A stretch of DNA of 64,000 bases from assembly GCA_951230915.1 (NCBI GenBank), contig OX579636.1:22317567-22381566 (forward strand), read 5' to 3'. The stretch is from Antitrichia curtipendula. Lineage: Eukaryota; Streptophyta; Bryopsida; Hypnales; Leucodontaceae. The translations under genes and the position numbers were made by a program. Shown here in pieces: positions 11,889 to 23,500 of the stretch. A model generated the notes under the pieces. That model did no database searches, had not been told where the DNA came from, and saw only the letters and a list, made by a program, of their open reading frames with translations. Positions within the stretch are counted from its first letter, which is position 1; every line of letters starts with the position of its first letter.

Positions 11889-12544
11889 AATGTTGACAAA
11901 ACCTCCTCGACTGTTCCGCACAAAACATGTACCAAGCACCCTAAGTCCATGTGGCAACAAGCGATTTACAACGTTTTTTCTTGTTTTTTTTCCCATAGGC
12001 TTGGTGCTGCCTCAAAAATTTTGGTGCTATTTTGCTCCAAATTGCCAGAAAAAAAAAACTGGTTTATATGAAATAGCATAACTGAAATTATGTTCAAGTT
12101 GTAATGGGTGTAGTACTATTCAGAGTTTTCATATTCAATATTTAGAAACATGTTTTGATTTTGAATGCTTTAGTGCTTGAAAATAAATGAGAAAAGGTAT
12201 AAATTAGAGTCCTTAAGTGCAAAGGCTTTGAAATCACTCGCTTTGAGAAACATTTAGTACTTATACATTTTATTGAATCATTGTAGTAAATGTGTACAAA
12301 TATTGTAGATGTTAGGTAGAAGACAATTATAAAGCCCTATTCATTTAGAATTTCATAATTCCATATTTAATTGTACACTTCAAAAGTGTAGACATGGGTT
12401 AGACTCCAATTTTTTCTATTTTCTTTGAAATAGCAATTGAATCCTAATTCCAATAAACTTCTATGTTTTAGAATGTAGTATAATTTCTAACATGGTTCTA
12501 ACTTAGTTCTTATGTACTAATAATTTGTAATTTCATTAGATGAT

Positions 12545-12815
12545 TTTGGGGGGGTCTGGAGGGCCGTTTCGGGCCTGTTCCAGGCACTGTTCCCCCGGCA
12601 GCAAAAGAACAGCCGCTATCAGAATTTAAAAAAAAAAAAAAAAAAATCTTAAAATGAAAAAATGAAAAAAAAAAAAGATGAACAAATTTTTATTTTATTT
12701 ATTTATTTATTTTGTATGACGTGGCAGTCGCTTGGCCACGTCACGCAGCTGCTGCGACGCAGTTCCAGACAGTTTCAGAGTCTGGGAACCATGGGGAACT
12801 CACAACCTTCCACAA
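12545..12815. repeat. Dispersed repeat, copy 1
   Basis: The order is a GC-rich start, an AT-rich core, then GTGGCAG followed by a CACGTCA/TGACATCA stretch, and a right end reading GGGAACTCACAACCTT. The same order and the same right end occur at 40965-41215. Overall identity is low, so the family is old. Class unknown. Confidence 0.45.
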
Positions 12816-12944
12816 AGGCTGAATAACATGTAATGCCATTGGGTGGGTCAGTTTGAAATAAACATGACATACGTTTGAAGGCTTTTTCGTTGCACTTCCT
12901 AAATTAGAGAAACAATGGACTAAACACAGAAGTACTTCAAAATT

Positions 12945-13115
12945 TTACAACTAATTCCACAAAGCTCCAAAAAGTATGAAATGACTTGGGTTAGATGCCA
13001 AATCCACTTGTCTTTGAAGGAAAATTTAATGAAATTATTTCAAGAAGCTTCACCTCTTCAAAATTATGTTCCAGCTCTTATTTGGGCAATTTATGGACTA
13101 GTTACTATAGCAATC
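12945..13115 (+). repeat. Dispersed repeat, copy 1 of the AAGCTCCAAAAA family
   Basis: It shares long stretches with 51540-51705 in the same orientation, such as AAGCTCCAAAAA, GACTTGGGTT and TTTCAAGAAGCTTCACCTCT. No open frame is conserved. Possible transposon fragment. Confidence 0.7.
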
Positions 13116-13457
13116 ACATATCCGGGTGCTACCTAGCTATTAAGAGTCTATATCGTGATGAGCTATCTTGAATCTATTTTTTTCTAAAGAACTTGCATAC
13201 ACTGATCCAAACTTGCATACGCCTCGTGAATCGTGAAGGGGGAATCATTAGGGGTAGTCACACCTTTTTCACTAAGCATTTGGAGAATAAAAAATGAAAA
13301 GTTGGTGAGTGTTTGGAGGAGCCAATGGGAAGCCTTGGTGGGTGAAGAAGGTGTGACATCCTAAAAAATGTATCCATAATGGAAAATGAAATAAATGCAG
13401 AATCTAGTTACCTAGACGTAAGGATGGAGGTAATTGCCTGGTGAAACGGACCCAATG

Positions 13458-13623
13458 ATGTAAGATAAACTACCCCATTATGGACTAAATGGGAGCAAGC
13501 TCATTATGGATAAAATTGTAATGGTGGTGTACATTTCAGAACTTGAATGTACACCACCATTACAATTTTGTCTACAATTATCTTGCTCTTATTTAGTTTG
13601 TAATGGAATATTTTACCTTACAT
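13458..13623. mobile_element. Fold-back element with 80-bp arms
   Basis: The two halves are reverse complements over nearly the whole length. The inner part (AATTGTAATGGTGGTGTACA and its complement) is perfect and the outer part imperfect, from ATGTAAG at the left to CTTACAT at the right. The loop is only about 10 bases. It is a typical MITE and could form a long hairpin RNA if transcribed. Confidence 0.8.
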
Positions 13624-14857
13624 GACCTCAGGCATACACTATTGCAGACTGAGGGCGCTCGACTTCTGCTTTAGTGAGTATGAGGATGCTTAACTTCTGA
13701 AAATGTTAATTGCCTCATTCAAATTCAACATGTTCAGGCACAAATTAAAATTCAGATGACTGAGATTCTGTACATTTTTTAGTTTATTATTTATTATTTT
13801 TTAAACTTTTTAATTCATTATAATTATGAATTCAATAACTTTTATTCCATAGCTTGACAATAAAGATTTGTGCACAAAGGAGTGTAAGCACTTTAATACG
13901 TGTTGTTTGGAAATGCCATGAAAAAGTTTATTTTTTCCAAAATAAAAAATAATTTAGTGTAAATTTCTAATTTACAAGAATCCATACCTTCTATATTGCA
14001 TGTCCAAATGCCATGAAACAAACAAAAATAGATAGCTTTATGCATGAAGGAGGCCAAAGGTTTAGTTTTGTGGTGTTTGGACATGCTATATGAAAGTTAT
14101 GATTTTCAAAAAATAAAGGATAATGTTTATTTATTTTATAATTCATTAAAATATTTAAATTCTATACCTTTCACACTGTAGATCCCATTGCCACAAAACA
14201 AAGTCCGTGCACCCCTCCTCACAAAGAGCTTTCAAGAAAGTTGTCAAATTTCTCACAATGTCTTGGACCTTAGCATAACAAACAAACAAAATAAAACAAA
14301 CAACCTAATTTATGGTATGCACATTATTAAAATGAAAAAGCATAAATGTACACAAATTTTAGACATAATTTTCAAGAATATAATTGGATAAAGTAAAAGA
14401 GGAAAAATAGAAGTGAAATACATACAACCTCATAATTTGGTAAAGAATAAACAAAGAACTAAACAAAATGAAAGAGCACTTTCAAATTAGGTATAATATT
14501 GTACAACAACTCTTCCAAATCATTCTACATCATTAGAAGTTTCAAGCACATTTGGTGCAAATCGAAAACCTAAAATACTAACCAACATGTGGATAGTAGC
14601 AAATGAAAGCTTGAACAATCAGTTCCTAGACTTTCTTAGGAACAACAATTCTATGTGCAAGCAAACACGTAGGAGCTAATTAAACACGTAAGAAAGTTGT
14701 AATTGCAAAGGTAAGATATTAACTAGGAATTATAGAGTTTTGCTAGCTCAACCTGTAAAGCCAATTCACAAACACGTGATTCTTGAATTTGTAGTTCATG
14801 TTTGTCATGTGATTCTTGAGTTTGTAGTTCATATTCCTCACGTGAGTCTTGTTGTTG
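13624..14857. other. AT-rich stretch with two related small repeats
   Basis: Two neighbouring blocks, about 13900-14030 and 14075-14205, share TTTGGAAATGCCAT/TTTGGACATGCTAT at the left and a run like CTATACCTTC...CCATTGCCACAAAACAAA at the right, so they look like two copies of one small element. Nothing coding is seen in the remainder. Confidence 0.4.
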
Positions 14858-16872
14858 CTAGTCCATCCTAAAGAATTCAAGATCTAGATGGCGGGATTCT
14901 AAGGCATAGTATTGTTGTTGATGAGCTTGTTGCATAGAGAATTTCTCCTCTGTGAGAATGCGTTCTACTCTTGCATATCTTGTACGAAATCTTGGAATGA
15001 TTTTGGTTTTTCTTCTTCCTTTAGGTTTAGGAGTGGGAGTCCCTGTTGATTGCTTTGCCTCAAGTACTGGAGGTATGTCTATAGAGGAAACAATCAAATA
15101 ATCAATACTATAGATTGAAAAAACAAAGATTGAGAAATCAAATAATGAATACTAATTATTGAAGAAAAAAAATTAGTATTAGAGATCAAACAAACAAGTT
15201 CAGTACCGAAGAAGATTTTGCACACCCTACAATGAAAAGAGATAATCAAGTCAATTGAAATAGGTAGCTTCATTGTTGGATAGGTGATGAATTCAAACCT
15301 TAGACCCGAAACTTGGTTGGAATTGACTTGTGAGTCAAAGAAGATCACCCTAAAGAAATAATAGAAATGTATGTATCCTTGATTGATCTTATTTGATTCA
15401 CAAGTCTATTCTTGAGGGGTGCACTTAGTTCTACTACAACAATCCACGTGCGAACAAGTGGTTTCTAATAAACTATAATTTCAACCTAAAATTTTGAGCA
15501 TTGTTTAATAATGACTATAGGTTTCTATTGCCATAATTTCCAACTCAAATAAAATATGAATGATTTCTAGAAGAGGTTGAATATAAACTAAAATGGCATG
15601 TTTTTCAACTCAAATAATTATGGAGAACACATTTAAATGACCATTGAATCAATATTCAACTCAAAATAAGCTTTTAATAGAGAGTTATTTCTAGGAATTT
15701 TTGGTTCACTTTTTTGAACAATTTTTTCTTATATAATATAGGGGTGTGAAAGTTATTTTTCAGTTTTATAGTGTATCTTTTTACTTCAAAAATTTGTAAT
15801 TAATTATTATTAACAAATAAAAATATCAATAATTCAAAATTTAAACTTTTAAAGTAGGAAAATCTGTTCTTATTTTATTTATTTATTTTAATTTAAAATT
15901 CAAAAAGTATATAGGGGATCCAAAGTTTTGTTTGCACGTGGTTTCTGATGGATACTCAAGTGGCCCCTCGAGAGTCAATTCCATGCAAGCCCTTATGAAT
16001 AGGTGTTTAAAAAAATCAAATTTTGGAGGTAATTGACTTAATTGATACCTTGTGAAGGATTCTCTAGAATGGATTGTTGTTGTGCATGAACTTTTGCATC
16101 AAAATCTAGCTCCTCATCATTACTTGAATTATCGTTTTGAATAAAGGTCACCTCCATCTTCAACTATCGAGGCGTAGAGTCCTTGACCGGTGGAGGTACC
16201 AAATAACAAGTCTTTGAAGTTTTTATTTGTGCCGGTTTCACCAATGTATGGTGGATTGACAAACATAGTCTTTGACATGAATGGTTTCACTTGGTAGTAA
16301 AACGGACAAATAGAGAGGACCTTGTCATGGATTTTAGTAATCCCCATTTTCTCATCAAAAGAAGTTAAGCCTTCACCTATGTTCCGCAAGTAAACCTCTA
16401 CTTCCTTGAATTTCTTCTCTACTTACCTCATCTTGCTCATTACCTAGGCAAGTTTTTTTTGTGTTTGCAATGAGTCTAAGTATTGAAAAATGAGTTGTAT
16501 TACCATTTTTTTGGTGAGTCCCAAGGACCTTGTGTTTCCGTTGGAGGCTTTTATTCCCGCACACTTCCATTTGTCGTAGTTTTTAGGCAATTCTAACCAT
16601 TGAAACAACAAAGATTGAGCTACCTCATTCCGTGCCTCATACATTGATTTTTGAGTTGGTTCAACATGAGATGTACTGCTAGTTTCTATGTGACAGGAGG
16701 AATTGGCAATATTGGATTCCGGAATGCCATCAAAGGATTGTGCGTTAGAATCTATGGATGCAATTCTAGTGATGCCATCAGAGGATTAAGCATTGGGCCC
16801 CGTGGACGCTTCCGTTGTGATGTTTGCGAGAGTTGGATTTGTCCAATCAGAGGCCTAGGGGAATTTATATAG
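14858..16872 (-). pseudogene. Unrecognised gene relic on the minus strand
   Basis: Three minus-strand segments look coding in composition: 16872-16440 (Ser/Asn-rich lead, then YEARNEVAQSLLFQWLELP and KCAGIKASNGNTRSLGLTKK), 16389-16129 (KPFMSKTMFVNPPYIGETG) and 15097-14858 (basic PKPKGRRKTKIIPRFRTRYA then a Gln/Glu-rich helix ending in LDLEFFRMD). A MITE (15414-15969) lies between them. The basic patch followed by a helical C terminus recalls DNA-binding accessory proteins of Harbinger-type elements, but I cannot assign a family. A 50-bp imperfect tandem repeat lies at about 16720-16830. Frameshifts or introns must join the pieces. Confidence 0.35.
15414..15969 (-). mobile_element. MITE, copy 1 of the GCACTTA/ACCACGTGC family
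   Basis: This 556-bp segment matches 61825-62380 along its whole length in reverse orientation. The ends are imperfect inverted repeats: GAGGGGTGCACTTAGTTCTA at the left, and a right end whose complement reads GAGGGGCCACTTGAGTATCC. ACCACGTGC follows about 30 bp inside each end. No coding capacity. The superfamily is unclear; a clean target duplication was not seen. Confidence 0.75.
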
Positions 16873-17986
16873 TCCATCTAAAATTATTTATGAAACACAT
16901 GGCATTAGTCTTTTTCCAAATACCAATGATCCCTAAGTGAGATTGAATTGACTCCCTAATCCCTAAGTGAAATTTCTAAGTGAAATCCATAATTTGTAAG
17001 TGAGATCCCAATATAAATGCACATATTGACCTTAACCTAACTAAACATTCTTGCAAAATCATAATAGAACTCCATAGAACAAACTTAAGAACTCTCACTA
17101 TTAAGCATCCAATTTTTTCATTAGTATATTTTTTGTTTGTTAGATCTGGGAAGGTGAAAAAAGACAAATAGTCCACAAATAACTTCTTCATTGTAGATGA
17201 GTCTTAAGATTGGATAGCATTTTGAGCCGTTCAAGGAATTTTGAAATAAAAAAAGAAGTCAAGGAGCAATTAAAATTTTTAATATTATAAGCCATGGCCC
17301 ATGAACCAAAATTGAACCCTAAACAAACAAACAAAAAATGTCACTAGTGTTGTAGTTATAAGTAGAAACAATCACCACATAAAAAGCCTATTACCAAAAA
17401 AATGAAACTCTAGTGGTGTGCAACCATCTCTGTGTCTCTTATAATTTAGGTATCCATGTCTCTTGTTATCCATTGTTGTGAAAAACATAAATGTTATGAA
17501 TTGCCGTGATTCTAATCAACAAACTCTTTAAGGTATTGGACAAATGTAAAGAGCAAGGAAAAATCCGTTCATTTAAACCGCATTTGCTATAATTAAAGTC
17601 CGTTCAAATATTATCGCATGCAATTCATATCCATTTCAAACTAAAATGCCGGATCTAAAATTGAGAAAATAAATTAAAAATGCAGAAATTGAGAAATGAA
17701 ACCAACAATGGTACTCCCAACACCTAAACCATAATCATAAGTCCACATAATTGCATGAGAAATGCAGGACCTTGAACTTGCAGAAATTGCAATTTTTGGA
17801 AAGAAAGTAATACCTTGAATCAACCGCTCCCACAATAGCTCCAAAACCACAAGTTCTCAATGACTGAGCTCTTCAACAAAGACAAAGACAAAGAGCAAGC
17901 AATAACAAATAACAAAGGTGAAATTGGAAGTTGTAGTAGCAACAAAGGTAAAACTCATAGTGAAAAATAAAGAGTAAAAAGGAATA
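16873..17986. other. AT-rich stretch, nothing recognised
   Basis: No gene, long repeat or hairpin is recognised. Short open frames here have no coding character. Confidence 0.45.
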
Positions 17987-18067
17987 TTTTTAATTAGTTA
18001 TATTTTGCACACGCTCAATCTTCACCTCTGTGAAGATTGGGCGTGCACAAAATATAACCAATTAAAA
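17987..18067. repeat. Near-perfect 38-bp inverted repeat (hairpin)
   Basis: The arms 17987-18025 and 18030-18067 are complementary with only a few mismatches around a 4-base loop (CTCT). The core reads TTTGCACACGCTCAATCTTC. It is probably the heart of a small fold-back element. It is too AT-rich and too long for a simple terminator. Confidence 0.8.
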
Positions 18068-18323
18068 TTATTTTGCCGTGAAGGGGCAACATGAAGTCAG
18101 CCCTATGCTGCCATGTCTCCAATTCCCCATTCTCCATTCTCACCTACCTAGAGAAGGTGTGACTACCGCTATTAGAAATAAAAATTCTTCTATTGTGGTC
18201 CAGCTATTGCAAGAACTGTTTCCACTTCGTGTGTGGTGATCTTCTTCCAAACTATCTTTGAGCGTTATCCCATAAATCTTGGGCAAATCTTTCTCCATCG
18301 CGTGAGTTCAGTCTCATGTTTAA

Positions 18324-18978
18324 CCCCTAAATGCCCAAGGCCTGTTTAATTTGAGCATCTTGAAATTTGCTCTAAATTGAACAAAATGCCAACGTTTTGA
18401 TAAGTTGTATCAATTTTTTTTGAATTGTAACCGTACAAATTCAAACTAGACATGTTAGAGATCTCATAGGAAAAGAAAATACAACAATATCACACAATTA
18501 TGGAGTGAAAGATTATAATGTTTGACCATGAGGGTGTTAAAACTACAAAAGTGATGTGAAGTCTTTCAATCCTCTTTTTACAAGTCAAATTTAAAAATTT
18601 GGTGACCAAAAAATTATGAAGCTAAAGGGCCTAACACGTATAATCCCATTCAATTTATGGCTTCTTAAAATCTCTTTTACAATTTTTTTGAATGAATTTT
18701 GAATGTGATTTTTTCTCCACGATCTAGTGTATTTGAGGCTCATTTCCAAGAGCTCTCAACACTGCGAGAAGTCAAGATTGCAATGGATACCCTTGCACAA
18801 AATCTTGAATAGAAAAACCACTATAATTTATTTTCAAGATCGGATTTTTGATGCTAAAACTAGACTTCAAGAAGAATTTTTCAAAAATCTCAAATACTAA
18901 AAATAGCAACTTCGTTAGGTTTAATTTAACTTCAAAGATTTGCAAATACCAAATTTGGGTGCCTTGGGCATTTAGGGG
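18324..18978. mobile_element. piggyBac-type MITE with TTAA target sites
   Basis: The ends are perfect 18-bp inverted repeats, CCCCTAAATGCCCAAGGC at the left and GCCTTGGGCATTTAGGGG at the right. Each is bordered outside by TTAA (18320-18323 and 18979-18982). Terminal repeats starting with C runs at a TTAA target are the signature of piggyBac-type elements. The 655-bp interior is non-coding. Relics of a piggyBac-like transposase occur in the same window (34106-36425 and from 59845). Kolobok-type elements also use TTAA and are the alternative. Confidence 0.75.
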
Positions 18979-19014
18979 TTAATTCAAACCTCTTCTTTGA
19001 TTGCTTGTTCATTC

Positions 19015-19184
19015 TGTTGGAATCTGTAAGCTTGCTTAGAGAGAGAACAAAGAGCCAGGTAACTGGCAGATATACAGGTTCGGAGAGAAGAAGTTCTCAG
19101 ATCCAATAATCATGCTTAACTAACAGAACACTGTTGAATGAATCTACTGTACACTAATGTAACTACTGTACATCTATTCTAATA
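19015..19184 (-). repeat. 3' LTR of the copia element
   Basis: It matches 25536-25705 base for base except for about four substitutions. In element sense it begins TATTAGAATAG and ends GATTCCAACA, so the 5' end is TA rather than the usual TG. Both copies share this, so it predates insertion or belongs to the family. Confidence 0.93.
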
Positions 19185-19187
19185 CCC

Positions 19188-19914
19188 GGGTGATTGCAAG
19201 AAACACTTGTCCTATTTCTTGTCCCCTTGCTCTTGGACAAGTGGATTTTGGCTGTAACTTTTGCATCGTATGTCCGTTTTCTGTGAAATTTGAAGTTAAG
19301 GTACACATAAAAGTTCTAGAAGTTCAGTATTTTTTTCCAATTTTTCAAAATTTATTTATTATTTTTAAACTGCCCCCAATTGGATGTCTACCTTGGCCAT
19401 TTTAGGGGGTTTGAGTCCTATTTCCCATCCAAAAAGACGAATTTGAAAGTGAAAATTGGGAGACAAGGAGTTATACTAAAGTTACACAAGACTATGAAGA
19501 TATTTCTAAAAATAGTAAAGTATCCACCTTCCACATGTGCTCAAAGTGCACTACCTATGTACACGTGCAAAGAACACAATTTCTATTTTCCAAAAATAAA
19601 AAATAGTAAAAAAGAAGAACCTACAAGTAAGGAAAAATGGCTATTTTTTTTTAATTATTTGAATTATTTTACTATTTTCTAAAAATAAACTCAAATGTAT
19701 CTATTTTCTTCTATTTTCCTAGGCCTCTTTTTTTGTGCATAACTTTTAGAGATAAATTTTTCTAGACTTCAATTTTCACATGTATATTTTTTTGAATGCT
19801 TTACAAATTATCCATATTTTATTTTATTTTTAAAAAATTATTGCAAAAGGTCATAGTACTACAGTACTATAGCCATTTTGGCCAGAAAACGGCAGGTGTT
19901 TCTTGCAACTACCC
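19188..19914. mobile_element. TIR element inserted at the copia PPT/LTR junction
   Basis: Its ends are GGGTGATTGCAAGAAACAC and the complement of GGGTAGTTGCAAGAAACAC (two mismatches in 19). It is bordered by ACCC at 19184-19187 and 19915-19918, a 4-bp target duplication. Removing it places the C run at 19916-19921 (PPT on the minus strand) directly beside the 3' LTR, which confirms both the insertion and the PPT. The interior is non-coding. A second member lies at 28935-29625 and a partial one at 32330-32602. Confidence 0.85.
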
Positions 19915-19924
19915 ACCCCCCTGG
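19915..19924 (-). other. Polypurine tract of the copia element
   Basis: The minus strand reads CCAGGGGGGT, a purine tract that would directly precede the 3' LTR if the 727-bp insertion were absent. It primes plus-strand DNA synthesis in LTR retrotransposons. Confidence 0.75.
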
Positions 19925-19960
19925 AAACCCTAGACCATCATTGTACGAGCGCTGAACGCA

Positions 19961-20500
19961 ATGGCAGATTTTGGTTTACGGGATTTCAATGAGGGCAGAA
20001 GTGGCCGAGAGAAACACCATTTATCTGTAACAGATTTGTTGTTGTTGTGTTTGTGGTCGGTACTTGCACTCGTAACAAGAATAGTCACTTATTGCTTCTG
20101 TATAGTGAGTGAGTTGCTGTGTGGGCATTTGCAACGGCAAGCGGTGGCAGCGATCGATGAATTCGGTGGAGCAGCACCAGTCGTTGGGGTGGCGGCTGTA
20201 GATGTGATCGATCAGTTCAGTGAGGCAGCGCCAGTCCTTGGATTGTCGTCAGTTTGTGCGTGTGAGTCTGTGCCGTGTAGTCTTGATGTCGGCAGAAATA
20301 CATGTCCCCCCCTAGCAGGCAAAGTTTGCAGAGATGGAGGAAGACTGCCGAAGAAGTTTTATGCGGTGAGGCAAGGGTATTGCCGTGGGATATATACTAG
20401 CTGGGAAGCCTGCAGGGTTCAAGTAGATGGTTTCAAGGGACAGGAATTTAAGAGCTTTAGAACTTATCAGGAAGCTGAAACGTATTTATCAAAGATGTAA
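19961..20500 (+). CDS. Antisense ORF in the copia element with an RNase H1 hybrid-binding (viroplasmin-like) domain
   Basis: This intact 179-residue frame runs opposite to gag-pol and ends five bases from the pol stop, inside the retrotransposon. Residues about 125-179 (KKFYAVRQGYCRGIYTSWEA, then FKGQEFKSFRTYQEAE) match the RNase H1 N-terminal domain, also called Cauli_VI or viroplasmin, which binds RNA/DNA hybrids. The conserved Tyr-Ala-Val, Gly-Ile-Tyr, Ser-Trp, Val-Gly-Phe-type and Phe-Lys-Ser-Phe positions are visible. Residues about 22-52 are hydrophobic (LSVTDLLLLCLWSVLALVTR) and may form a membrane segment. The middle has two imperfect repeats (FGGAAPVVGVAAVDVID, FSEAAPVLGLSSV). No RNase H catalytic domain follows. 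The start is the first ATG. It may be a captured host gene fragment or an accessory retroelement gene. Confidence 0.75.
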   Translation: MADFGLRDFNEGRSGREKHHLSVTDLLLLCLWSVLALVTRIVTYCFCIVSELLCGHLQRQAVAAIDEFGGAAPVVGVAAVDVIDQFSEAAPVLGLSSVCACESVPCSLDVGRNTCPPLAGKVCRDGGRLPKKFYAVRQGYCRGIYTSWEACRVQVDGFKGQEFKSFRTYQEAETYLSKM

Positions 20501-20505
20501 GGGTG

Positions 20506-23500
20506 CTAAGTAGGGAGTACTGAGGAGCATGTAGGCGATGGGGCCGCTGTAAGGTGAAGCAATTTCCTGCATTCAATAAATTTGATTCGTCCAAAAGCTT
20601 TAGTCATGATGTCAGCAGGCTGCTTGTCCATCGGAATATATAACACTTCAATCTTCTTTTGATTGACCATATCCCTGACAAAGTGTAAATGGACTTCGAA
20701 GTGCTTGGTCTTGGAATGATAAATTGGATTTTTGGATATTTTAATAGCACTTTGATTGTCACAATATATCTTGATGGGTTGTTGATTGCCAAAGCCAAGT
20801 TCTTTGTATAATCCTCGCATCCAAATTGCTTCTTTGGTGATTTCTACCAAAGCGCGATACTCGGACTCTGTAGATGATAAAGCAACACAAGTCTGTTTCT
20901 TACTGCTCCAAGTAATAGGGGTATTGCCTGCTGAGAGAACAAACGCGCCAGTGGATTTGCGTTCATCCTGATCCCCTCCCCAATTGGCATCACTATAGCC
21001 CGTAAGGACTAGACTGCTGCCTCGTTGATAATGAAGGCCTAAAGACATGGTACCCTTGACATAGCGAATAATAGTTTTGACAGCATTGAGGTGAGCTTGT
21101 TGTGGGGCTTGCATGTAGCGTGATACTAGGTTGACTGCGAATGCAATGTCGGGACGAGTATTGGTGAGGAAGACTAATTTGCCTACCATGCGCCTGTATA
21201 AAGAAGAATCAATGGAAGGTGTATTAGTGTCCTTGGAGAGTTTGAGTCCTACCTGCATAGGAGTTTGGCAAGGATTGCAATCAAGCATTCCAAATTCTTC
21301 GACAACACTATGAGCATAATCGGTTTGATGTAGAAGTAGGCCATCAGGGGTGCGTGTGAACTGTAGGCCTAAATAACGATTGATGAGACCAAGATCTGTC
21401 ATCTTAAATCGGGTCATGAGTTGTTGTTTGAGCCACGTGATTTTGGAGAGATCGTTGCCGGTGACGAACAGATCATCGACATAAAGAACAATGATGACAA
21501 TTTGTCCATCAGTCTTGGCATAATATAAGTTGCCATCAGAAAAGGATTGGCGTAAAAATAATTTTTGAAGAAACTTATCAATTTTCTTGAACCATTTATT
21601 TGGAGACTGTTTGAGGCCGTATAAGGCACGAAGTAGGCGACATACCTTGGACTCCTGACCAGGGACTGAAAATCCACGAGGCTGTTTCATATACACTTGG
21701 TGATGAAGTTTGCTATTGAGAAACGTTGTAAAAGAATCCAAATGAAACATGTCCCATCTTCAGATGCGGAGATGGCACTAATAGCTTTGATGGTGTTGTA
21801 TTTTGCAACGGGTGCAAAAATATCTTCATAGTCAATCCCTTCACGTTGGTCAAAGCCACAAGCAACAAGTCGAGCTTTGTGACGGTCAGGCTGACCTGGA
21901 GTGCCAGGTTTAATCTTATAAATCCATTTACATGAGATAGCTCGTGCACTTGGGGGTAAGTCAACAAGCTCCCATGTTTTGTTATCTGATATCCTTTGCA
22001 TTTCTGCTTGCATGGCATGGTGCCAATCAGGGTCATGTTTGACATCATCATATGTGAGGTCTTGGGTTTTAGACTCTAAACTACCTAGAAACTGATAGTA
22101 GTCCAAAAGTTTTGGTGGCGGTTTAGAAATACGACCTAATTTTCTAATGGCTGGAACAATGGGAGTACGTCTGGTGTATACCACTTGGTAAGGTGACAAT
22201 GATGGGGAGCTACGGGAAGGTAGGTGGCTGGTTTTGGAAAAGGAAATGGGAGATTCCACCTGCCTTGTAGAGATATCTACATGAGGCATAGGCTGAGGTA
22301 ATGAACTAGGTTGATTGTCAACAAGAGGATCCTGAGAAAGGATCTGTGGGGATGGGATACCGAGAAAAGAGTTTGTACCCGGGTGAGGGGGAGGGATGCT
22401 GATGCGAAACTAAACCGGAAAGGTGGACTGAGTTTCATGTCCTTCTAATAGGTTGTGATCAATTGTCTGAGATTCATCAAACGTGACATCTCTGGAGATG
22501 ATAATAGATTTCGTGTGTGGATCGAAGCAGCGAAATCCCTTGGTATGATCATCGATTCCTACAAGTATACATGGGTTGACTTTAGATCCTAGTTTCTCGC
22601 GTTTATGCTTGGGTATTTGCACATAAACTTTTGTGCCAAAAATGCAAAGAGTAGATAGGTCTTGTTGCTTGCCAGTATATGTTGCCTCTAGAATAGTATC
22701 AATGAGGGCTTTTGTAGGTCGTCAATTGAGTAAGTAGCAAGCATGCTTGATGGCTTCAGACCATAGGGGTCCTGGTAACCTATGGTGATGAACAAGACAA
22801 CGGGCAGTCTCAACAATTGAGCAGTTTTTCCTTTCTGCCAAGCCATTGCTTTGTGGGGTAAAAGGTTCACTGAACTCATGTCGAATGCCTTCCATATCAC
22901 AAAAATTTCAAAAGGCATGAGAAACATATTCCCCCCCCCCGTTGTCAGTGCGAAGGATACATAATTTGTGACCTGAAGCTTTCTCCTCTCGGGTCTTGAA
23001 TTTAATAAATTCCCGTAGTACTTGATCCTTGGTTTTCAAGAGTACCACCCAAATTTTTCTAGAGAAGTCATCCACAAATGTCACAAAATATCGTGCCCCA
23101 CTATAGGATGGTTGGGAAAATGGGCCACAAACATCACTATGAATAAGTTGAAGGGGTTTTGAAGTAGAGGTGACGCTTCTAGGAAATTTTTTTCGTGATT
23201 GCTTGCCCCTTTCACATGTTTCACATACATATTGAAGCCGAGGCAACTTTGGTAGACCGACTATAGTTGGCTGTTGAGATAACTTATGAAGAGCATCAAA
23301 ATTCATATGCCCTAACCGATAATGCCAGAGGAGTGTGTTGTCAATCTCCTTTGTGTGTTCCATAGTGCATACTTCAGCTGTGAATAATGTTTCCGCAGTC
23401 AATACATAAAGGCCTCCTTGTCGCATGCGATGCCCTCGAAAGATAATGTGTCGCGTAGACATATCACAAATAAGACAAGTATTCTTGACAAATTCGGCGG

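Larger units (their letters stand above)
11889..13457. other. AT-rich intergenic DNA with two repeat fragments
   Basis: No gene is seen. It contains a GC-rich patch followed by A/T runs (12545-12815) related to 40965-41215, and a segment (12945-13115) related to 51540-51705. The rest is AT-rich without recognisable structure. Confidence 0.5.
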
